Below, one piece after another: positions 1 through 7,057 of a DNA stretch of 8,856 nt (position 1 is the stretch's first letter; every line of letters starts with the position of its first letter). The position numbers and the translations under genes were made by a program. Below the pieces are notes generated by a model. That model searched no databases. It worked only from the letters and a program-made list of their open reading frames with translations, and had not been told where the DNA came from. The DNA lies in contig JAGLKH010000093.1 in assembly GCA_023141985.1 (NCBI GenBank), forward strand, positions 1-8,856. Direction: 5' to 3'. The stretch comes from Flavobacteriaceae bacterium. Its GTDB lineage: Bacteria; Bacteroidota; Bacteroidia; Flavobacteriales; Flavobacteriaceae.

Positions 1-1007
1 GCTTTTTTGCGAGCTTCTCTATCACTTAATTTTGGTGCTACAGTTTTTGTGCTATCGCTTTCTGTTTTTGTTTCAGTTTTATCAGTTTTGCCTTTACGAG
101 CTTCGAGCTTAGCTTTTCTATCAGCTAATATTTTTTTCTTTTTGTCTTCTAAAGCTTTTTTCTTTACTTCACTTGGGCTTAATGCTTGTGTCGCTTCTTC
201 TTCATTTTCTTTGCCCGATACTTTTTTACGAGCATTAATCTTTTCTTCCCTGGCTTTTGCTCTATCTTCTAAAATCTTTTTCTTTTTCTCTTCTAAAGCT
301 TTCTTTTTTGCTTCCCGCGCTTCTAGTTGTTTGGTGCGTTTATCTTCAATAGCTTTTTCACGCTCAGCTTTTTTATCTTCTAAAGCTTTTTCGCGAGCTT
401 CTTTTTCTTTATTAATTTCCGGAACCAATTCTTCTTCTTCAGCTGCTTTTCTTTCCTGACGTGTTTGAACTTGTTTACGCTTAGAAGATCTTGTTATTGA
501 TCTTAAAACTTGTTCACTTATATCAAATCGATCTGCCGAATACAGCATTACTACATCTGCAGATTTATCGAAAACAAAATCATATTTTTTATTAGCTGCA
601 ATTTCTTGTACTGCATTAAATATTTGATCCTGTATTGGCTGCATGAGTTTTTTCTTCTGGATCATTAAATCTCCATTTGGCCCAAAACGATTTTGTTGGT
701 AATCTAAAATTTCACTTTCTTCAATATTTATTTCTTCTTGACGCTCTTCAATCAGCTCTTTTGTAAGTAAAATACTTTCGCCATTTAATTGTTTCTTTTT
801 TTGATCGATTTCACTTAGACGAGATTCTATTTCGCTTTTCCATTTTTGAACCTTAGCATCAAGCTGAGATGATGCCTCCTGGTATTCTGGTACGTTTTGC
901 AAAATATACTCGGTATCTATATAACCAATTCTTACGCCACGTTGTGCAAATGAAGTAAAACTTATTAAGAACGCAAATGCCAGTAAAAAAAGAACTTTAG
1001 TTTTCAT
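1..1007 (-). CDS. ompH: OmpH/Skp-family periplasmic chaperone with extended charged tail, 3' end cut by window edge
   Basis: Periplasmic holdase expected to bind unfolded outer-membrane proteins and hand them to BamA, which is encoded just upstream. The ATG at 1007-1005 opens a frame that stays open to the window edge (335 codons seen, no stop). Residues 1-22 are a signal peptide (MKTK, then a hydrophobic stretch ending SFAQ). Residues 25-175 match OmpH: RIGYIDTEYIL near the N-terminus, a long helical coiled-coil region about 42-130, then IAANKKYDFVFDKS and an ISEQVL-type end. Known Skp proteins end around there at 160-190 residues. This one continues with at least 160 more residues rich in Lys, Glu, Arg and Ala, including duplicated segments (232-249 and 280-297). 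Flavobacteria often carry two ompH genes in tandem after bamA, and this resembles the longer first one. The family call is firm. The function of the tail is unknown, and the true C-terminus lies outside the window. Confidence 0.92.
   Translation of the reverse strand, partial: MKTKVLFLLAFAFLISFTSFAQRGVRIGYIDTEYILQNVPEYQEASSQLDAKVQKWKSEIESRLSEIDQKKKQLNGESILLTKELIEERQEEINIEESEILDYQQNRFGPNGDLMIQKKKLMQPIQDQIFNAVQEIAANKKYDFVFDKSADVVMLYSADRFDISEQVLRSITRSSKRKQVQTRQERKAAEEEELVPEINKEKEAREKALEDKKAEREKAIEDKRTKQLEAREAKKKALEEKKKKILEDRAKAREEKINARKKVSGKENEEEATQALSPSEVKKKALEDKKKKILADRKAKLEARKGKTDKTETKTESDSTKTVAPKLSDREARKK
118..314 (-). repeat. Direct repeats encoding the Lys/Glu-rich OmpH tail
   Basis: Two 53-bp segments, 118-170 and 262-314, align without gaps at roughly 80-85% identity. 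They encode residues 280-297 and 232-249 of OmpH (KKKALEDKKKKILADR against KKKALEEKKKKILEDR, each preceded by Glu and one residue). A looser third copy of the KALEDKK theme lies at about residues 207-213, near 370-390. This is an internal tandem-type expansion of a charged helical module, seen directly in both DNA and protein. Confidence 0.75.
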
Positions 1008-1057
1008 CCGTATGTATTTTAAGTTTATCGATTTCATGTGTCTATAAATTCTTAAAA

Positions 1058-1084
1058 TGACGGATAAAATTCACGATTCCGTCA
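1058..1084 (-). terminator. Short hairpin between bamA and ompH, possible weak terminator or attenuator
   Basis: TGACGGA (1058-1064) and TCCGTCA (1078-1084) form a perfect 7-bp stem around a 13-nt loop. In the transcribed (minus) direction the second arm is followed by TTTT. The hairpin lies about 100 nt after the bamA stop and 50 nt before the ompH start. It could lower read-through, stabilise the bamA 3' end or be a processing site. The stem is short and the U run is brief, so efficient termination is not assured. I found no clear TAnnTTTG box between the hairpin and ompH, which suggests ompH still depends on transcription from upstream. Confidence 0.4.
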
Positions 1085-1183
1085 ATTAGAGTTAATATTT
1101 TTCAAATTAACGAAATAAAATTTAAAAAATTTTAACACTTGTATTAAATCGTTATTGGGTTAATTGAAAATATCGTGCCAAAC

Positions 1184-3745
1184 TTAAAATTGTTGTCCAA
1201 TAATAAAGTGTGTTTCCCATCCATGTTTAACTGTTTGACCTGGTAAAGGGTCAAATCCATGTCCAAAATCTATACCTAATAATCCAAATGCCGGCATAAA
1301 TAACCGAATGCCTAATCCTGCTGAACGTTTTAAATCAAAAGGATTGTAATCTCTAAAATTATCAAATGCGGCTCCTCCTTCTAAAAACATAAGAGCATAA
1401 ATTTTTGCTTGCGCGCCTAAAGTTAAAGGGTGTCTTAATTCTAATGAAAACTTGTTATAAATAGTTCCACCATCTTGAGAAGATAAAGATTGGTTCGGGT
1501 AACCTCTTAAGGCAATGGATTCACGTCCATCTAAACTATAACTTCCTAAACCATCTCCTCCCAAAAAGAAACGCTCGAAAGGAATGATGCCTCTATCATT
1601 ATTGTATGCGCCTAAGAATCCAAATTCTATTTTCGGCCTTAAAACTAAATCTCCAACAATTTTTGTGTACCATTCTCCACTAAACTTAATTTTATAGAAT
1701 TCTAACCATTTAAAACGTTCTTGGTCGATTTCTGCAATTCTATCTGAAACATCTATATCTGAAGGGTCTATTGCTAAATCTTCGAATAAACCTTCCCTTT
1801 CTTCTTTTAAAGCTTTATAATCTACACCATTGACAGCCGAATAAGGAAAAGAAAACTTAGCAGAAGCACTAAAATTCGATCCACCTGTTGGGTATATTGG
1901 GTCCACGGAAGTATTATTTCTACTTAAACCAATGGTATATGCTAAATTTTTTGAAGACCCATCGCCAAAGGTAAATAACCCTGTATTGTAATTTTTTAAG
2001 TCATATAGCTGAAAACTTAAAGCTTGAGATAATGTAAAGAAATCGTCTGGTACAGTTAGACGTTTTGCTAAACCTACTGAAACACCTGTTATATTAAAGC
2101 GCCTGCTTTTATCTGCATTTCTTGTTATAGGATTGTATAAAAACTGTTTAGTGTGCGATATAGATGTGGAAAACTGTACAGGTCTTTTACCCCCTAGCCA
2201 AGGTTCGGAAAAAGAGAAACTATAAGTTTGAAAAAATCGACTTGCCTGTAAACGCAATGATAATTTTTGACCATCTCCCATTGGTATAGGTTTGTAAGCT
2301 TCTTTTTTAAAGATATCTTTAATAGAAAAGTTATTAAAGGACAACCCTAAAGTACCTATAAAACCACCACCACCATAACCGCCTTGCAATTCTATTTGGC
2401 TTGAGCCTCTTTCTACAACAGAATACTCCATGTCCAGCGTACCATCGGTTGGGTTTGGATTTATAAAATTAGGTGAAATTTGTTGTGCATCAAAGAATCC
2501 TAATTGCCCCAATTCTCTAACCGTACGCACTACATTCCTTTTACTATATAACTGTCCGGGCCTTGTCCTTAACTCTCTGTAGATAACATGGTCGTTAGTT
2601 TTATCATTTCCTGTAACGGTCACATTATTAAAATAAGCAGGCTTACCTTCAATAATTCTAATTTCCATATCTATAACTTCGCCATCAGCACTAACTTCTA
2701 TGGGAGTAATTGTTGAGAATAAATAACCACTATCCTGGTAAAGATTTGTGAGGTCATTTGCATCAGGTTTTGAATCATCGGCAATACGTTTGTCAAGTTC
2801 AACGCCATTATATGTGTCTCCTTCTTTAATTTTTAAAATTAGATTGAGTTGTTGATCTGTATAGACAGTGTTGCCAAGAAACGAGATTTTTCCATAGGTA
2901 TATTTCTCACCTTCTTCAAGTTTAATATTTAAAGAAATTGTATTATCGCTATTTATTATAATTGAGTCAGAAATAATACGTGCATCCCGATAGCCACTTT
3001 CTTTATATTTATCAATTACGCTAGCTAAATCTTCTTTAAAATCTGCTTCAATATATTTTGAACGCTTTAATACACGTATTGGATTTTTCTTTTTTGTGTT
3101 TTTCATTGCTTTGTGAAGCTTTTTACTTTTAAGCTTTTCGGCACCATTAAACACAATATCTTTTACTTTTATTTTACTGCCTTTATTTATTTTTAATAAC
3201 ATATTGACCCTTCTTTTTTCAATAGAATCAATTACTTCTGTTGTTGTAATAACTACTTTAGAATTTAAAAACCCTTGTTTTTTGTATTTATTCTCTAAAT
3301 AATTTTTTGTAGTTGTAATAAGGTTTTCGGTAACTTTAGCACCAGATTGTAGTTTGTTATCCTTAATAATATCTTCGAATTTAGATTTTTTTACGCCTTC
3401 GATTTTAATATCCTTAAGTTCAGGTAAATCTATGAGTTGAATTTCTAAAAAAATATTATCACCTTCAATTTTTGTAATATAAATATCAATATTACTGAAC
3501 AAATTTGAGCTCCATAATTTTTTAATTGCAGCACTAATTTTTTCTCCTGGAATTATTATCTCTTGTCCTTTACGCAAGCCGGAGTATGTAACTACAGTTT
3601 GAGAGCTGAAGCTTGTATTACCGGAAACAGTAACATCTCCAATAGTATATTTTTTTGCATTTGCCAACTCATTACTTTGAGCAGTGATACTAGCACTGCT
3701 GATAAAAAATAATATAATTAAAAGTTGAGTAAAGTATGTTTTCAA
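1184..3745 (-). CDS. bamA: Outer-membrane protein assembly factor BamA (Omp85)
   Basis: Central, essential outer-membrane insertase that folds beta-barrel proteins. With the chosen start it has 853 residues. Residues 1-23 are a signal peptide (MKTYFTQLLIILFF, ending SITAQ). Five POTRA repeats follow at about 31-108, 109-188, 190-278, 280-367 and 370-446, then a 16-strand barrel to the end. The barrel shows the loop-6 signature LRGY at 746-749 and ends in Phe, the usual C-terminal aromatic. A charged stretch at about 642-685 looks like a surface loop. No in-frame ATG exists before the second POTRA, so the start must be non-ATG. I prefer the TTG at 3745-3743, 10 nt after the uppS stop, because it begins exactly at a signal peptide. 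GTG at 3772 and TTG at 3784, both overlapping uppS, are alternatives. Gene order uppS-bamA-ompH fits. Identity is very secure and the start is uncertain. Confidence 0.97.
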   Translation of the reverse strand: MKTYFTQLLIILFFISSASITAQSNELANAKKYTIGDVTVSGNTSFSSQTVVTYSGLRKGQEIIIPGEKISAAIKKLWSSNLFSNIDIYITKIEGDNIFLEIQLIDLPELKDIKIEGVKKSKFEDIIKDNKLQSGAKVTENLITTTKNYLENKYKKQGFLNSKVVITTTEVIDSIEKRRVNMLLKINKGSKIKVKDIVFNGAEKLKSKKLHKAMKNTKKKNPIRVLKRSKYIEADFKEDLASVIDKYKESGYRDARIISDSIIINSDNTISLNIKLEEGEKYTYGKISFLGNTVYTDQQLNLILKIKEGDTYNGVELDKRIADDSKPDANDLTNLYQDSGYLFSTITPIEVSADGEVIDMEIRIIEGKPAYFNNVTVTGNDKTNDHVIYRELRTRPGQLYSKRNVVRTVRELGQLGFFDAQQISPNFINPNPTDGTLDMEYSVVERGSSQIELQGGYGGGGFIGTLGLSFNNFSIKDIFKKEAYKPIPMGDGQKLSLRLQASRFFQTYSFSFSEPWLGGKRPVQFSTSISHTKQFLYNPITRNADKSRRFNITGVSVGLAKRLTVPDDFFTLSQALSFQLYDLKNYNTGLFTFGDGSSKNLAYTIGLSRNNTSVDPIYPTGGSNFSASAKFSFPYSAVNGVDYKALKEEREGLFEDLAIDPSDIDVSDRIAEIDQERFKWLEFYKIKFSGEWYTKIVGDLVLRPKIEFGFLGAYNNDRGIIPFERFFLGGDGLGSYSLDGRESIALRGYPNQSLSSQDGGTIYNKFSLELRHPLTLGAQAKIYALMFLEGGAAFDNFRDYNPFDLKRSAGLGIRLFMPAFGLLGIDFGHGFDPLPGQTVKHGWETHFIIGQQF

Positions 3746-3755
3746 TAGTTTAATA

Positions 3756-4496
3756 TTAACTAAGTTGTTCACTTGTTTTTCCAAATCTTCTTTCTCTTTT
3801 TTGATAATTTATTATGGCTTCATACAAATGTTCTTTTGTAAAATCGGGCCAAAAGACATTAGTAAAATACAATTCTGCATAAGCTATTTGCCATAACAAG
3901 AAATTGCTAATTCGTTGTTCTCCCCCAGTTCTTATCAATAAATCTACATCTGGTAAATTTTGTGTGTAAAGATGCTGATTTATTACGAGTTCATCAATTT
4001 TTTCTGGCGAAATTATGTTATTTTTAACTTTAATACTAATTTGTTTTACTGTGTTTATTAGCTCTTCTCTAGAGCCATAGCTTAATGCTAATGTTAAAGT
4101 TACTTTACTGTTGTCTTTTGTGATTTCAATAACGTCCATTAACTCACTATACACCTTTGTTGGCAAAGCTTGAAGGTTTCCTATAGCATTAAGTTTAATC
4201 TTGTTATCGTGCAGTGTTTTTATCTCTTTTTTTAATGAGGAAATTAAAAGTTTCATTAAGGTTTGAACTTCTAATTTTGGTCTTTTCCAATTTTCGGTAG
4301 AAAATGCATAAAGTGTTAAATTTTTAACATCAAGCTCAGCACAACCTTCTACAACTTGTTTTACAGCCTTAGCACCATTTTCATGGCCAAAGACTCTCAA
4401 TTTCCCTTTTTGTTTTGCCCAACGGCCATTACCATCCATAATTATGGCGATGTGCTTAGGTAACAATTTAATATTTATTTGTTCTTTTAAGTTCAC
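3756..4496 (-). CDS. uppS: Isoprenyl transferase, undecaprenyl diphosphate synthase
   Basis: Cytoplasmic cis-prenyltransferase that adds eight isopentenyl units to farnesyl diphosphate, giving the C55 carrier for peptidoglycan and surface glycans. Its 246 residues are the family's usual length. Visible motifs are HIAIIMDGNGRWA (15-27, catalytic Asp21), FGHENG (36-41), YAFSTENWKRP (63-73), LSYGSREEL (138-146) and DLLIRTGGEQRISNFLLWQ (185-203), followed by AELYFTNVFWPDF. The only early ATG is Met20, inside the active-site motif, so the start must be GTG or TTG. GTG at 4496-4494 sits one base after the porG stop and gives the family-typical N-terminus (M)NLKEQIN…LPKH. A TTG at 4529 would overlap porG by 32 nt and is less likely. 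The tight junctions with porG and bamA suggest one operon with coupled translation. Confidence 0.97.
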   Translation of the reverse strand: MNLKEQINIKLLPKHIAIIMDGNGRWAKQKGKLRVFGHENGAKAVKQVVEGCAELDVKNLTLYAFSTENWKRPKLEVQTLMKLLISSLKKEIKTLHDNKIKLNAIGNLQALPTKVYSELMDVIEITKDNSKVTLTLALSYGSREELINTVKQISIKVKNNIISPEKIDELVINQHLYTQNLPDVDLLIRTGGEQRISNFLLWQIAYAELYFTNVFWPDFTKEHLYEAIINYQKRERRFGKTSEQLS

Positions 4497-4497
4497 T

Positions 4498-5187
4498 TTA
4501 TTGAGGGCAATAACAAGGGTTTTGACCAAAGGTGTAAGTTAATGTAATTCCAGAAAACGTATACCAATCGTTGTTGTTTATATTTCCGAAGCTAAATGTT
4601 GATTGTAAAGAGGTTTCGTCTGGAATACTACCATCTATTCCGTCAGAAAATGTATATCTGGCACCAACTTCTACAGCAAGAACAAAACTACTGGCTAATG
4701 TTGTTTTAAACCCTAAAGCCATAGGTATGCCATATGCCCAACTTTTAGTGTTTTCATTTGTTTGCCTGCCATTGTTAAAATAAAAATTATCGTAGCTTGC
4801 TGCACTTATTCCAGAATATAAATATGGTGTTATTTTTTTTCTTCCGGTGTGTAAATCAAAATCAAAGAAGGTAAACTCCATACCAGCAGAAATTTCTAAT
4901 AAATTATTTTCAAAAGAATAGCCTCTTTGTTTTCTTCTAGGATCATCCGATTTTACGTCAATACCTTCTAGTTTAGCGTAAATTACTGTTAATCTATAAG
5001 AATGCCTTGGACTTCTGTTCCATTTAAAAATGCCTCCAACAGCAGGCTGGTTTGGCGAAATATAATTTGTAGCACCTACATCTCCAATAATATTACTACC
5101 ACCAATAAACACTCCCACTTCATAAATTTGAGAGAAACTAAAATTGTAACATAAAACACTCATAATAATAATGGTTATGTACTTCAT
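4498..5187 (-). CDS. porG: PorG/DUF6089-family outer-membrane beta-barrel protein, type IX secretion
   Basis: Small outer-membrane barrel protein of 229 residues. Residues 1-20 are a signal peptide ending FSFSQ. The mature N-terminus reads YEVGVFIGGSNIIGDVG, characteristic of DUF6089. Alternating beta-strand segments follow (for example 66-74, 96-110, 119-130, 151-161, 168-180), and the last strand TFSGITLTYTFG ends just before a short CYC-containing tail (Cys225, Cys227). From family knowledge, the Porphyromonas gingivalis homologue PorG is an outer-membrane component of the type IX secretion system that associates with the PorK/PorN ring, and its gene also sits directly before uppS, bamA and ompH. 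The same neighbourhood here supports the call. Sequence alone fits a generic small porin-like protein too, so the T9SS role is inferred. The gene has its own promoter box (5205-5212) and probably leads the porG-uppS-bamA-ompH unit. Confidence 0.8.
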   Translation of the reverse strand: MKYITIIIMSVLCYNFSFSQIYEVGVFIGGSNIIGDVGATNYISPNQPAVGGIFKWNRSPRHSYRLTVIYAKLEGIDVKSDDPRRKQRGYSFENNLLEISAGMEFTFFDFDLHTGRKKITPYLYSGISAASYDNFYFNNGRQTNENTKSWAYGIPMALGFKTTLASSFVLAVEVGARYTFSDGIDGSIPDETSLQSTFSFGNINNNDWYTFSGITLTYTFGQNPCYCPQ

Positions 5188-5204
5188 AGGATTTCAAAAG
5201 TTTG

Positions 5205-5212
5205 CAAATATA
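5205..5212 (-). promoter_or_regulatory. Bacteroidota -7 box upstream of porG
   Basis: On the minus strand this reads TATATTTG followed by C, a perfect match to the Bacteroidota -7 consensus TAnnTTTG. It ends 17 nt before the porG ATG, leaving a very short leader. No convincing -33 TTG element is seen at the usual spacing. It would make porG the first gene of the envelope operon, independent of nadK upstream. Confidence 0.55.
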
Positions 5213-5284
5213 ATAAATAAGATTTGCCTATTATAATTTGTTGAATAGTATTACAGATAAACAGGAATTAAGCTAATTTATTGC

Positions 5285-6169
5285 CTAATTTCGTTTGTCT
5301 TCTCCCCAAAGAAGTTTCTTGCGAAGTGTGTGGAGAAAGCTTTCGTTTTCCAATTCTATCATTTTAATTTTAAATACCGCTTTTTTTATTATAACAGTAG
5401 AATTGTTATCTAATGTTGCAATTCTTGAATCTAAGGACACTAAATAATTATCTTCTCTACCACTTACTTTTAGTTTTATTTCAGTAGAATCGGGAATTAC
5501 CAGAGGCCTGGCATTAAGGTTATGTGGAGCGATTGGAGTAAGTACAAAACTATCTGCGCTAGGCATAATTACCGGACCACCACAACTCAGGGAATATCCT
5601 GTTGATCCTGTTGGAGTAGATATTATTAAGCCATCTGCCCAGTACGATGTTAAATATTCATTATTTAGACTGGTTTCAATAGTAATCATGGAAGTCGTAT
5701 TCTTTCTACTTACCGCAATTTCGTTTAAGGCAACATTAAAATCTAACAAATCATCGTTCTCCGGTTCTGTTTTTATGGAGAGCAGGCTCCTTTCAGAAAT
5801 CTTATAATTACCATTTAAAATATCGTTTAAAGCATTTTCAATTTCATTTTTTTGTATAGTAGCCAAAAACCCTAAGCGACCAGTATTAATACCAATTATT
5901 GGAATTTCCAGATCACGAACAAAAGTAATTGCTCTTAAAATAGTACCATCGCCACCAATGCTTATTAGTAAATCGTAAGAATTGTCTAAATGTTCGAAAG
6001 TTTTAAAATTTATTGTTTTAAAATTACGATTTTGTTGTTCTTTAATTGTTGTATAAAAATCATTTTCAATGTAAACCTCAATAGGCTTTTTGAGTAAGAT
6101 CTTTAAAAGTGTTTCTATTGAAGTTTCAGAGTTTTCGTGGTAAAACTGACCAAAGATTGCAATCTTCAT
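5285..6169 (-). CDS. nadK: NAD kinase
   Basis: Phosphorylates NAD+ to NADP+ in the cytoplasm, the only known route to NADP. The 294 residues show the full family pattern: IGGDGTILRA (71-80, with catalytic Asp74), INTGRLGFLAT (94-104), ALNEIAVSR (147-155, NE pair), YWADGLIISTPTGSTGYSLS (176-195) with GGPVI just after, and NARPLVIP (219-226). The N-terminus MKIAIFGQFY is the usual first beta strand. The C-terminus RKKLLWGEDKR is typical of flavobacterial NadK proteins. The ATG at 6169 lies 3 nt after the stop of the CBS protein, so the two are almost certainly co-transcribed. A 97-bp gap with a new promoter box separates it from porG. Confidence 0.97.
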   Translation of the reverse strand: MKIAIFGQFYHENSETSIETLLKILLKKPIEVYIENDFYTTIKEQQNRNFKTINFKTFEHLDNSYDLLISIGGDGTILRAITFVRDLEIPIIGINTGRLGFLATIQKNEIENALNDILNGNYKISERSLLSIKTEPENDDLLDFNVALNEIAVSRKNTTSMITIETSLNNEYLTSYWADGLIISTPTGSTGYSLSCGGPVIMPSADSFVLTPIAPHNLNARPLVIPDSTEIKLKVSGREDNYLVSLDSRIATLDNNSTVIIKKAVFKIKMIELENESFLHTLRKKLLWGEDKRN

Positions 6170-6172
6170 AAG

Positions 6173-6829
6173 CTACATGTTTAAATATTTCTTTAAATAA
6201 TCCGAACGCTCTTTGAGATTTTTTATAAAAAGATCTTCTTCATGGCCAGAAACAATATTATAACTGTAACGTCTAAAAGTTTGAATGATATCATTTAGAC
6301 CAGAGCTGCCTATTTTTATAGTAATTTGTACCACGTCATTTTCTGTTTTCGAAATAAAAGCACCCAATAACTTTGCATTATTAGATTCAATAATTTGACT
6401 AATTTCACTAAACGAATAATCGTTAAGTCCTTTTTCTACTATTAAAATTCCTCCAGGCTCAGCAAAAAAAGGAGTTTCGTTAAATAATGAAATGATGTCA
6501 TTAAGTTCATAATATCCTAAATAGTTATTCTTTTCGTCTAAAACAGGCATAATATTAGAGTCGTTTTGAGCAAAGGCTTCTAATACATCCAGCCATGGGG
6601 TATTAGCTCTAACGTAAAAACCTTCAATGGTAAATAAAAACTCTGAAATAGGTTTGTTTGCCTCAAAACAATGTGCATCAGTTTCAGAAAGACAACCGAT
6701 ATAAATGGTCTCTTTTTCTATAGGAATATGCGAGTATGTTAATTGATTAAATAATTCCTGCGCATCTCTAATGTTATCATTAACATTAAGAGGTTTAATA
6801 TCATTTATTATGTAATGACTTAGTGGCAT
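6173..6829 (-). CDS. CBS-domain protein with C-terminal ACT-like domain
   Basis: Cytoplasmic protein of 218 residues without signal peptide or membrane segment. Residues 1-60 and 62-118 form a tandem CBS pair: the second shows the typical VRANTPWLDVLEAFAQNDSN start and an MPVLDEKNNYLGYYELNDII end, and the first is more divergent. Residues about 126-196 (GGILIVEKGLNDYSFSEIS, then NNAKLLGAF, VVQITIKIG and LNDIIQTFRRYSYNI) look like a beta-alpha-beta-beta-alpha-beta ACT-type fold. A helical tail follows. CBS pairs commonly bind adenine nucleotides and ACT domains small ligands, so a sensor or allosteric partner is plausible. No catalytic domain is present. It is the first gene of a two-gene unit with nadK (3-nt gap), so control of NADP synthesis is a reasonable but untested guess. 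The ATG at 6829 is the only sensible start. Confidence 0.85.
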   Translation of the reverse strand: MPLSHYIINDIKPLNVNDNIRDAQELFNQLTYSHIPIEKETIYIGCLSETDAHCFEANKPISEFLFTIEGFYVRANTPWLDVLEAFAQNDSNIMPVLDEKNNYLGYYELNDIISLFNETPFFAEPGGILIVEKGLNDYSFSEISQIIESNNAKLLGAFISKTENDVVQITIKIGSSGLNDIIQTFRRYSYNIVSGHEEDLFIKNLKERSDYLKKYLNM

Positions 6830-6860
6830 AGTATCGTATAAATATAAGCGTAAAATTAAT

Positions 6861-6868
6861 CAAAAATA
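6861..6868 (-). promoter_or_regulatory. Bacteroidota -7 box upstream of the CBS-nadK unit
   Basis: On the minus strand this reads TATTTTTG, a perfect TAnnTTTG match, ending 31 nt before the CBS-protein ATG. The octamer is identical to the one facing pdxJ on the other strand. No clear TTG element is seen near -33. Confidence 0.5.
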
Positions 6869-6889
6869 TACAGATTAAGCGTAATTTAC

Positions 6890-7048
6890 ACCTATTGAAT
6901 ATTAAAAAAGCACATATAAATAGTTTCTTTTCTGCTTATTCTGTGTTTAAAAACTTAACAGTAACAATGGCTATGCTTATATTTTTTAGCCTTGATTAAT
7001 CAAAAAACAATTTAATTTATTAATACACAGTTTTAAAATTCAATAGGT
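6890..7048. repeat. Long inverted repeat spanning the divergent promoter region
   Basis: Arms 6890-6907 and 7031-7048 are inverted copies matching at 17 of 18 positions. The outer 11 bases, ACCTATTGAAT and ATTCAATAGGT, are perfect, then one mismatch, then six more matches. The arms are 123 bp apart and lie upstream of the two opposing -7 boxes, about 21 bp from the CBS-side box and 9 bp from the pdxJ-side box. They may be paired operator sites for one regulator acting on both units, or termini of a degenerate small element. No transposase or clear target duplication is seen. Confidence 0.55.
6992..7003. promoter_or_regulatory. 12-bp perfect palindrome, candidate operator
   Basis: TTGATTAATCAA is its own reverse complement and lies near the middle of the divergent intergenic region. 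Its right half, extended as ATTAATCAAAAA (6995-7006), recurs exactly at 6855-6866, overlapping the CBS-side -7 box. Dyads of this size are typical dimeric regulator sites, but the DNA is AT-rich and no regulator gene is adjacent, so this is only a candidate. Confidence 0.35.
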
Positions 7049-7057
7049 ATTACTTTG

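Noticed and set aside
7..459. Plus-strand open frame of 150 codons, rich in Ser, Phe and Leu
   Set aside because: It is the antisense of the Lys/Glu-rich OmpH tail. The low-complexity composition follows from the opposite strand's AAA and GAA codons, and the OmpH frame continues into a clear signal peptide and domain.
4571..4783. Plus-strand open frame of 70 codons
   Set aside because: It lies wholly inside porG on the other strand, shows no recognisable motif and has no promoter or start context.
6969..6991. GGCTA/TAGCC short stem in the divergent intergenic region
   Set aside because: Only 5 bp with a 13-nt loop and no following T run; within chance for this DNA.
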